Source: Desulfuromonadales bacterium
GTDB taxonomy: Bacteria > Desulfobacterota > Desulfuromonadia > Geobacterales > Pseudopelobacteraceae
Length of the DNA: 52,749 nucleotides
Direction of reading: 5' to 3'
Assembly (NCBI GenBank): GCA_016650295.1
Contig: JAENWA010000106.1
Span: forward strand, 1-52,749
The translations under genes were made by a program, and so were the position numbers. This document shows, piece after piece, positions 1 to 6,158 of the stretch. The notes below the pieces were generated by a model. The model did no database searches, was not told where the DNA came from, and worked only from the letters and a program-made list of their open reading frames with translations. How positions within the stretch are numbered: the stretch's first letter is position 1; every line of letters begins with the position of its first letter.

Positions 1-124
1 CCTTGCCGTCCGGCTAATGGTTCCCACCATCAGGGTCCATAGAGGACTTTCACCTCCAAGTCACTGCTTGACCACCACAATCAAGCAGACGGCGCTTACG
101 CGCCACGCGCCATGCTGGGCGCAC
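1..124 (-). mobile_element. 5' end of a group II intron (domain I), cut by the window edge
   Basis: On the minus strand, position 124 begins GTGCGCCCAGCATGG, which fits the GTGYG 5' splice boundary of bacterial group II introns. Downstream come GGAGGTGAAAGTCC and then GGGAACCATTAGCC and ACGGCAAGG, the arrangement typical of intron domain I. The intron continues leftward out of the window, so no reverse transcriptase can be seen. Just 5' of the boundary (about 128-160) is a stem-loop (AGC-AGCGG / CCGCT-GT-GCT), which fits the habit of some group II introns of inserting after a hairpin. The class is not assigned. The call rests on motif recognition, not on a folded model. Confidence 0.7.
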
Positions 125-194
125 ACGGCTGAGAGCACAGCGGGTTCGCCGCTGCTGCGCTTGGTTGAATATTTTGGCTTCTCATGATCGTAAT

Positions 195-237
195 TTAAAA
201 AAGAGGGGAATGGAGAGTTGATCCTCTATTCCCCTCT
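195..237 (-). terminator. Rho-independent terminator of the NrfJ-like gene
   Basis: Perfect 10-bp arms AGAGGGGAAT (202-211) and ATTCCCCTCT (228-237) with a small inner AGAG/CTCT stem. On the minus strand the hairpin is followed by TTTTTTAAATTA. It lies about 35 bp after the stop of the gene at 273-911, so it most likely ends that transcript. Confidence 0.8.
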
Positions 238-272
238 GTGTTGCAATGACTCGCGTCACTAATATTCTGAAG

Positions 273-911
273 TTACTTTATTAATATTACACGTATTTCT
301 GGTGCAAAAACGATTTTATCAAATGTCATCATTAATGATTTGCTTTCAAAGTTAAGTAATGGTGAACTTTTACTAAATTCAATCATATCGCCTACTTTAA
401 CTTTAATTTCAGGACAAGCAACCCACAATCCCTCACCATTTTCTTCAATTTTGACATAAGTATAGCCTCCTTTGTTCATTGTAATCAATACTCGCCCATT
501 ACTAATAGTTTCATTTTGAGGCTCAATTACAGCCTCACTCATTTCTGATTTTTGGCTTGTTAATCCCATGAAAGCCTCTGGGTTAGTGCAACCGAGATAA
601 CAACCTGTCTTAAGCTCAGCGATTGAGGCCGATTTTTTTTTAAGTAATTGGGTGCCTGACATGTAGAAAAGTTCAAAACCCTTATCGACACCCGTAGTAA
701 TCATAACTTTATCAAGCTTCTTATTATTACGGATCATTTGCTGTTTTATCTTAGCGGGTTTTGAACCTTTTGTAGCGGAGACATAAGAGTCCCAGATAAT
801 TTTATTCATTGACTCACAAAATTTATGACACGATTCTGGTGACTCGCTTTTAGCTATTCCTCCAGCAATAATTATCCACACAATCAAAGTGGTACAGATC
901 AAAGAACGCAT
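273..911 (-). CDS. NrfJ-like secreted protein
   Basis: A 212-residue exported protein with an N-terminal signal peptide (about residues 1-20, hydrophobic core ICTTLIVWIIIAGGIA). Four cysteines in the N-terminal half (SCHKFC, GCYLGC) could form disulfides or bind a metal or haem; no CXXCH is present. The C-terminal part (residues about 137-212: GRVLITMNKGGYTYVKI, GLWVACPEIKVKVGDMIEFS, then SKSLMMTFDKIVF) matches the pattern of the small NrfJ-type domain found near cytochrome c nitrite reductases, but no nrf gene is in view. GGAGAG sits 5 nt before the ATG and fixes the start. The gene is much more AT-rich than the genes after 4700 and has its own promoter-proximal gap and terminator, so it is probably an acquired stand-alone unit. 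The role is unknown; the domain assignment is moderately secure. Confidence 0.7.
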   Translation of the reverse strand: MRSLICTTLIVWIIIAGGIAKSESPESCHKFCESMNKIIWDSYVSATKGSKPAKIKQQMIRNNKKLDKVMITTGVDKGFELFYMSGTQLLKKKSASIAELKTGCYLGCTNPEAFMGLTSQKSEMSEAVIEPQNETISNGRVLITMNKGGYTYVKIEENGEGLWVACPEIKVKVGDMIEFSKSSPLLNFESKSLMMTFDKIVFAPEIRVILIK

Positions 912-1023
912 AATCTCTCCATATTTGTATCATTATATTTTTCATAAGAACATTACCACCAACAAAACAGAGTGCAAACATTTTAATAATTACGCAGAGT
1001 GTCGGACCCGCGTATTAGATGTC

Positions 1024-2325
1024 TTACAAAGTCCATATCTTTCCTTCTATTAATGCACTTGGAATATCAAAGTCTTGGGCTTCGCATTTGGGGTGCGAAC
1101 CTAGTGCATGGCGCAGGATTGCTAAGGCCTCATATGCCTCTTTCATCAATTCTCTTTGCATGTGGATATATTTGGGTTCAAACTTGTTTTCAATTATGGA
1201 ATGTGCCGGAGGGCTCCTCTGGGCTCTAATTTTTTTGAAAACACTAATAGCAAAATCCCATGGCTCCCAGTTGCTAGCCCTATAAACTTTACGTAGCCAT
1301 TCATCCAAAAGGAGAATAGTTCCCTTTTGACCGACAATGATTTTTCCATCCTTTCTCTCGGTTTCCACTTCTAATGCAAGTTCCCCTTTGAAAAATTTCT
1401 TATCAATATTATCTGAAAACAGCTTGTCCAATAAATGCACAAAATCATGATATTCTTTTGCAGTTGGCCTGATCATAAAAGAGAAATCATTTGGTTTTTC
1501 TTCAAGATACCGACCAAATACCCTTTTAAAAAGAGGTGGCTTGCCTATCGCACAAACCATATCATTTATTATTCGCTGTTCGTGAAGTACGGCATCAAAT
1601 ATTGAAATGTGTTGTGCCCATTGCCCCAAAATCTGCGAGCCATAAAAGTCAGGATTGACCTTAAGCTTGCTATTTACAATCTTTGATTGCCATATTTTTT
1701 GATGCTCAGGACTCAGGTTAGCTAAATCCCCTATGAAAGCGGCAATATACCTGTTTCCATCGTTATCATATGCTAAGCCGAATGCTTCTAATAATACTTT
1801 GTCTCTTTCATCTAAAGTTGAGTCTTTATAGTGCTCGTCTTTGATACAGATACTACCGCCAATATCGTTGCACTTATAGTAATACCTTGGGTCGTTACGA
1901 TACAATTCTAGCAACATGAGTTCAAAAAAACAGAGCTCAAGTTGCCCCCTTCCTAGTGCCAGCTCGCGGCGAAACGGTTGATCTGTCAAATATTCAGATG
2001 AAGTTTTTCTCTTTAGGATTTCAATTCCGGGATATATGCAAGTATGATTTTCATTATTCTTTCTGAGCGATATTAATTGTGTTTCTATGTTTTGAAAACC
2101 AGTGCGGATGATATGAGGGTTAAGTTCATTGTCAGAAGAAAGGATACGTAAGTCACCATCTTTAACTTTATTTGACAAGTAACTCTCTATTTTTTCAAAT
2201 TTAACATGAATTTGACTCAATAGGAATGAAAGGGGAATCCCGTTGAAGTCTCCTGAAGTCAAATAAAAATCAATCACTATATCGATAATTTCACGATCTA
2301 TATTTCTTTTCATGCGATCCTTCAT
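1024..2325 (-). CDS. Hypothetical protein of a probable integron cassette
   Basis: A 433-residue soluble protein I do not recognise; no signal peptide, no membrane segments, rich in Lys, Asn, Ile and Glu. An open frame extends upstream to 2355, but those first ten residues are read through the attC-like site at 2335-2397. The likely start is the ATG at 2325 (MKDRMKRNIDREIIDIVIDF), about 10 nt after the GTTGAAC core, the usual geometry of a cassette gene. No good Shine-Dalgarno is seen, which is also common in cassettes. Base composition is strongly AT-rich, unlike the resident genes. The N-terminal 60 residues may form a small winged-helix-like fold (IDFYLTSGDFNGIPLSFLLSQIHVKFEKIESYLSNKVKDGDL), but this is a guess from the helix/strand pattern. 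Confidence 0.65.
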   Translation of the reverse strand: MKDRMKRNIDREIIDIVIDFYLTSGDFNGIPLSFLLSQIHVKFEKIESYLSNKVKDGDLRILSSDNELNPHIIRTGFQNIETQLISLRKNNENHTCIYPGIEILKRKTSSEYLTDQPFRRELALGRGQLELCFFELMLLELYRNDPRYYYKCNDIGGSICIKDEHYKDSTLDERDKVLLEAFGLAYDNDGNRYIAAFIGDLANLSPEHQKIWQSKIVNSKLKVNPDFYGSQILGQWAQHISIFDAVLHEQRIINDMVCAIGKPPLFKRVFGRYLEEKPNDFSFMIRPTAKEYHDFVHLLDKLFSDNIDKKFFKGELALEVETERKDGKIIVGQKGTILLLDEWLRKVYRASNWEPWDFAISVFKKIRAQRSPPAHSIIENKFEPKYIHMQRELMKEAYEALAILRHALGSHPKCEAQDFDIPSALIEGKIWTL

Positions 2326-2334
2326 TTTATTTGC

Positions 2335-2397
2335 GTTCAACGTGGTGAGGCGCACCGGCGGAGCGTAGCGAAGACCGTGTGCCGCCGATGGTTAAGG
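2335..2397 (-). other. attC-like recombination site
   Basis: Read on the minus strand, the site starts CCTTAAC (one mismatch to RYYYAAC) and ends GTTGAAC (perfect GTTRRRY). Between them GGC-g-GCAC-a-CGG pairs with CCG-GTGC-GCC, a 10-bp stem with two extrahelical bases on one strand, the asymmetry that makes attC strands recombinogenic. AAC/GTT close the outer stem, and a 16-nt variable loop fills the middle. The AT-rich gene at 1024-2325 starts right after it. Length is about 63 bp, normal for attC. Confidence 0.55.
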
Positions 2398-2504
2398 CTT
2401 GCCGGAGTAAATTCGGGGGACACAATACTTAATTCAGAGTCAATCATTTTCCAACCACTCCATACCGCTCACCCTTCTCCGGGAAAAGCATATAAGGGTC
2501 AGAC

Positions 2505-2858
2505 CTACGCAATTGACAAAACATTCCTAATTTCGGTCACCATTTTCCTGATGCCTTCGTCACTCTCGACCTTCATTTCAAATCGCTGACTCGCTCGCGT
2601 TACACCCGATTCGGTCAGGTGAAAGATCGCGCCGATGTTTTTCAACTTTTCCCCACTGTAGCGATGACACATATAGATACTGGCTTTTTTTACCAAATCT
2701 GCATCATCGACAAACACCCTTTTGACGATCTTTGCTATTTCATCCAGAGTTGGTCTGACGGTAAGTTCCCGCAGGGACGGCAGATCCCGATCCGCCTCCA
2801 TGCTGCTGAGATGACGCTCTTGTATCTCGGCGACAAATTCCGCACTTCCCAAAATCAA
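2505..2858 (-). pseudogene. REP-associated tyrosine transposase (RAYT), C-terminal remnant
   Basis: 117 codons that match only the C-terminal part of Y1/IS200-like RAYT proteins: the GSAEFVAEI segment, then PTLDEIAKIVKRVF, then a DnaA-C-like helix-turn-helix (GEKLKNIGAIFHLTESGVT, ASQRFEMKVESDEGIRKMV). The catalytic N-terminal domain (HUH motif and tyrosine) is absent, since upstream sequence goes straight into a palindrome and non-coding DNA. RAYT proteins are normally about 200-330 residues. The GGGTCAGACCTACGCAATTG and GGGGACACAATACTT stretches beside its 3' end look like the usual terminal flanks of such units. It is probably inactive. Confidence 0.7.
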
Positions 2859-2867
2859 GCCTCTGAG

Positions 2868-2924
2868 GGGACGCTGCTTGTTATTTTTCTATTGAATGAT
2901 TAAGAAAATAGCAGGCAGCGTCCC
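2868..2924. repeat. REP-like hairpin at the RAYT remnant
   Basis: Arms GGGACGCTGC (2868-2877) and GCAGCGTCCC (2915-2924) are perfect inverted repeats. The interior pairs further as TATTTT-TCT / AGAAAATA with one bulge. It sits directly upstream of the truncated RAYT frame, where these transposases usually carry their cognate REP palindromes. Confidence 0.65.
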
Positions 2925-3004
2925 GCCAAGCCTTCCCATTCCTCATTCTTTTAAACCCCACGCTTCCCATCCCTGTTTCCATCCTGCCGGAACGCTGAAA
3001 ATCC

Positions 3005-3030
3005 CATAATTCCCGCCGGCGGGAATTATG
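3005..3030. repeat. Perfect 26-bp palindrome downstream of parB
   Basis: CATAATTCCCGCC is followed directly by its reverse complement, with no spacer and no mismatch. A spacer-less palindrome is a poor transcription terminator and a good dimeric protein-binding site. It lies 105 bp after the stop of the broken parB, so a centromere-like (parS-like) or operator role is possible. It does not match the chromosomal parS TGTTTCACGTGAAACA. Confidence 0.8.
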
Positions 3031-3134
3031 CTGTAACTGACTGATTTATAATCGCAAACCCAGAAAAGACCCCTGGATTTTTGCCGACCTCATTTTGTAG
3101 CTTTTTACGTGCAACAAACTGATATGACAGGCTT

Positions 3135-3927
3135 TTATTTCTTCAACTGTTTCAACTTCTGATACTCCATGCTGCGAAGCTGAACCAGGGTGGTCGTGAG
3201 CGCCGTTTTCTGATCGGCACTCAACGTGACAACATCCAGCAGATAGAGCCGGTCATAAAACTGGTCAACAAACGTCAGGTCTATGGGTGCATCCGCCGGT
3301 TTTTTCTTGGCGATCTGTTTCCGGATTTCACCTCGGGTCAAGCCGCTGGCCTTATATTTGGTGTAGAGGGCAATCATCTTTTTCGGAGTGTTCAATTTGG
3401 CAATTTCGGCAAGGATACTCCGCCCCGCCTTGGGATCGTTGCGGCAATCGTCCTTGACCTCGGCGGGCAACCTGTTGAGGGAAAGGATTTCGGAAAGAGT
3501 CGAACCGGGTTTACCCAGGGAAACGGCCAGATCTCCCAAACCGCGCCCGCAGCCGCTCAATCGCCTCGGCCTCCTCAATAGCGGTCAGATTCTCCCGCAA
3601 CAGGTTTTCGATGATGGATATCTCGGCCGGTTCGCCGTCGGTGATGATGGCAGGGATAGTCGCCAACCCGGCGTTCCTGGCCGCCTGATAGCGCCGCTCC
3701 CCGGAGACGATGATAAACACCCCGTCCCCGTCCGCCCCCTGCCGCACCAGGATCGGCTGCAAGACCCCATGACCGGCGATGGAAGCCGACAATTCGGCCA
3801 GCGCCTGTTCGTCAAAAAACTTGCGCGGCTGCTCCGGGTCCGGCTGGACCGAACTCAACGGCAGTTGGTACAGCTTTCCTTTTTCATACGCAACCGGCGG
3901 AGTGTTGAACGGGTTCAGTTCATCCAT
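3135..3927 (-). pseudogene. parB: ParB/RepB/Spo0J-family partition protein, frameshifted
   Basis: Two overlapping frames together give one ParB-type protein. The N-terminal frame starts at the ATG at 3927 (MDELNPFNTPP, with AGGGAG 6 nt upstream) and holds the ParB nuclease-like fold: LSSVQPDPEQPRKFF, GHGVLQPILVR, the GERRYQAARNAGL box and ENLLRENLTAIEEAEAIERL. Near 3535-3560 the frame breaks. The second frame resumes at GLGDLAVSLGKPGSTLSEIL, the helix-turn-helix, and runs to the C-terminal helices. The join RLRAR / GLGDLA is what an intact homologue would read, so this is a single indel (true mutation or sequence error). Plasmid- or island-type ParB rather than the chromosomal one; no parA is nearby. 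The hairpin at 3944-3996 lies just before the ribosome-binding site. Confidence 0.8.
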
Positions 3928-3936
3928 GAATGTCTC

Positions 3937-4123
3937 CCTAAAAAGTAACAAAGCCGCTGAATCAGCAGAAATACTGATTACAGCGGCTTTGTTACTCTTT
4001 ATGATGTTGGAAACAGGCTGTCATTTCGCCCTCATTAAAATATCAGTGCAGTATTCAAAAACCTCCAAAGGTACGAAGAGTTAGTAAACTATTACCGCAT
4101 TAAAGTCAATCAACACGTCATAT
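3937..4123 (+). repeat. Left copy of a ~187-bp inverted element (IR-L)
   Basis: This segment is repeated in inverted orientation at 51372-51559. The distal 121 bp (4003-4123, from GATG to CATAT) aligns with the other copy without gaps at roughly 87% identity. The proximal part is a hairpin: AGTAACAAAGCCGCTG (3944-3959) pairs perfectly with 3981-3996, and ATCAG/CTGAT continues the stem inside. Mismatches fall on all three codon positions and one copy has in-frame stops, so the element is not coding. It replaces the leader of parB: the parB ribosome-binding site begins where the repeat ends. Confidence 0.85.
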
Positions 4124-4205
4124 GGATCTGACGGATGCGGGATTATCGCGTAGATTCATGCATGATGGTGTCGAGAAGGAAGCAAACACAAATCAACTAC
4201 GTTAG

Positions 4206-4406
4206 CCCCTTGTCGAACAGTCGCAAGGTTGTGCGTTGTGTCAGGTTCTTCAAAACCAGGAAAGCCTGAATGAGTTTGTGGTCATTGAAGTGTGGGACTC
4301 TGTCTCTGCGCATCAAGCATCTGTGAAGAACATTCCTCCTGAAAAAATCGGGATAGTGATGCCCTTGTTGGCAGGCCCACCGAGCGGTTCGTACTACGCT
4401 TCGTAG
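4206..4406 (+). pseudogene. Antibiotic-biosynthesis-monooxygenase (ABM) domain remnant
   Basis: An open stretch of 66 codons ending in TAG reads PLVEQSQGCALCQVLQ, then NEFVVIEVWDSVSAHQASVK, then IPPEKIGIVMPLL and PPSGSYYAS. This matches the second half of small ABM/YgiN-like monooxygenases (GC..Y.VLQ, EFV.IE.W, AHQAS, MPLL). A stop codon precedes it and no start or N-terminal half is present. It looks like the 3' remainder of a gene cut when the left inverted element arrived. Confidence 0.6.
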
Positions 4407-4593
4407 ATCTGCCCGCAACAATGTGACCCACGCAGACTGACACCACACCCCTTCAAAGCAGCCTGCAACATGTTGTGGTTCCACCAAATAGTGTGGCTAC
4501 ATGATCATTTCTTACCTCTCTGATGTTTCCTTCTATTGCCTAATGCCCTGTTATGTAAGGCCGAATCCAACCTTCTGCACTCTTATCGCTTTG

Positions 4594-4608
4594 TGGCATG
4601 CCACTTGC
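4594..4608 (+). promoter_or_regulatory. Sigma-54 (-24/-12) promoter of the cytochrome gene
   Basis: TGGCATG-CCAC-TTGC has the GG and GC doublets exactly 12 bp apart, matching the TGGCACG-N4-TTGC consensus at nearly every fixed base. It lies 124 bp upstream of the TTG start at 4732. Unlike the five other -24/-12 sites in this window, no CATATATG-type upstream motif is seen around 4470. Confidence 0.65.
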
Positions 4609-4731
4609 GTTACAGACAAAAGAGATCGGTAAAAATAAATAGGTAAGGTGTCCCTGTATACCCAGGGCTATGGATTCTCAGATATAATCCCTTCTGAAAT
4701 CGCCCGGGCAGCTGGTGTAAGGAGATTTACA

Positions 4732-6075
4732 TTGAAAACTCCCGAACAAATCGCACTGCATTCCCGTCTGGCTGCTGTGGTCATTACCGTTGTGTTCGCT
4801 GCCTTGATGATCGCGTTCTGCACGATGGCGCAGGCCGCACCCGCCTCGCAGGAACTTGTGCAGCGCGGCGCTTATCTTGCACGAGCCGGAGATTGCATCG
4901 CCTGTCATACCGCGCGGGAAGGACAACCGTTCGCTGGAGGACTGCCGCTCAACACGCCGATCGGAATAATCTATTCGACCAACATCACGCCGGACCTGGA
5001 AACAGGGATCGGTCGCTACAGCAGGGATGATTTCGAGAAGGTCATGCGCGAAGGCGTGGCAAAAGACGGGCACCACCTCTATCCGGCCATGCCCTATACG
5101 TCCTACGCCAGGCTGACACAGGAAGACCTGTCGGCGCTCTATGCCTGGTTCACACAGGGCGTGGAGCCGGTACACAATCCCAATCGCCGGACGCGATTGA
5201 GCTGGCCGCTCAGTATGCGCTCCCTGATGGCGGTCTGGAATGGGCTCTATTTCAAAAAGGGGGAATATGCCGTTGATCCGGATAAAAGCGCTGAGTGGAA
5301 CCGCGGCGCCTATCTCGTGCAGGGTCTGGGGCATTGCGGCGACTGTCATACACCGCGAGGCATTGCCGGCCAGGTGAAAGCGGTCAGCGAGCGGGACGGC
5401 GGTCGATATCTCGCCGGCGCCACGCTGGACAACTGGTATGCATCCCCCCTGGCGGGGGATCTCGAAACCGGGCTGAAGGCCTGGCCGAAAGACGAAATAG
5501 TCGAATTCCTCAGAACCGGCCGCACCGCGCGCGTTGCGGCGATAGGTATCATGTCGGAAGTGGTCGGCAAGAGTACCCAGTATCTGACCGATCCGGACCT
5601 GATGGCGATTGCCGAATACCTTAAATCGCTGCCTCCCTCCTTTAACGAAGGGCAGGGCAATGCGGATTCGGCCATGCAAGCGAGCGAAGAGTCCGCGGCA
5701 ACTCGAGCGCTGCGGGCGGGCGATACCGGGATACCTGGTTCGCGCGACTATCTGGACAACTGCAACGCCTGCCATCGCTCGGACGGGTCAGGTGCAAAGC
5801 GGACCTTCCCGAACCTGGTGAAAAACGAAGTGGTCAACGCCAGCGACCCGACCTCACTGATTCACCTGGTGTTGGCTGGATCATCCATGCCGTCAACGCA
5901 AACCGCGCCGTCTGCGCTCGCCATGCCTGACTTCGGGTGGCGTTTGAGCGATGAGGAAGTGGCGGATGTGCTCAGCTTTGTCCGAGGCAGCTGGGGTAAT
6001 CATGCGGCCGGGGTCAGCCGCGACGAGGTCGGCCGTGTTCGCAAATCCCTTGCAATCCAAAAGACAGTGCGGTAA
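4732..6075 (+). CDS. Triheme cytochrome c subunit of a membrane alcohol/sugar-acid dehydrogenase
   Basis: A 447-residue exported c-type cytochrome with three CXXCH haem sites (CIACH near residue 55, CGDCH near 202, CNACH near 344). The order and spacing are those of the cytochrome subunit of quinoprotein or flavoprotein alcohol, gluconate and sorbitol dehydrogenases, which pass electrons from a periplasmic dehydrogenase to quinone. Met ligands are plausible in GHHLYPAMPYTSY and MPDFGWRLSD. The start is placed at TTG 4732 because AAGGAG lies 8 nt before it and a signal peptide (LAAVVITVVFAALMIAF...AQA) follows; a GTG at 4648 has no ribosome-binding site. No dehydrogenase subunit is present, so this is an orphan. 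This kind of cytochrome is commoner in alpha-, beta- and gammaproteobacteria, so transfer is possible. Confidence 0.85.
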   Translation: MKTPEQIALHSRLAAVVITVVFAALMIAFCTMAQAAPASQELVQRGAYLARAGDCIACHTAREGQPFAGGLPLNTPIGIIYSTNITPDLETGIGRYSRDDFEKVMREGVAKDGHHLYPAMPYTSYARLTQEDLSALYAWFTQGVEPVHNPNRRTRLSWPLSMRSLMAVWNGLYFKKGEYAVDPDKSAEWNRGAYLVQGLGHCGDCHTPRGIAGQVKAVSERDGGRYLAGATLDNWYASPLAGDLETGLKAWPKDEIVEFLRTGRTARVAAIGIMSEVVGKSTQYLTDPDLMAIAEYLKSLPPSFNEGQGNADSAMQASEESAATRALRAGDTGIPGSRDYLDNCNACHRSDGSGAKRTFPNLVKNEVVNASDPTSLIHLVLAGSSMPSTQTAPSALAMPDFGWRLSDEEVADVLSFVRGSWGNHAAGVSRDEVGRVRKSLAIQKTVR

Positions 6076-6158
6076 CCCTGCAGTCACTGCTGACTACTGT
6101 CCGTAGCTAATCCCGTCGATTCCATGCGCCTGTAACCGCTGATTCTGCCTGCATCTTG

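Noticed and set aside
960-1023. Possible second attC at the 3' end of the AT-rich gene (TAATACGC...GCGT-A-ATTA hairpin)
   Set aside because: The stem is short, the boxes do not fit RYYYAAC/GTTRRRY (ATCTAAT and no good partner), and there is no L-box pairing. At most a weak terminator.
4440-4600. Activator motif for the cytochrome promoter at 4594
   Set aside because: No CATATATG or TGACGG is found near the expected position; only an unrelated CAACATGTTG palindrome is present.
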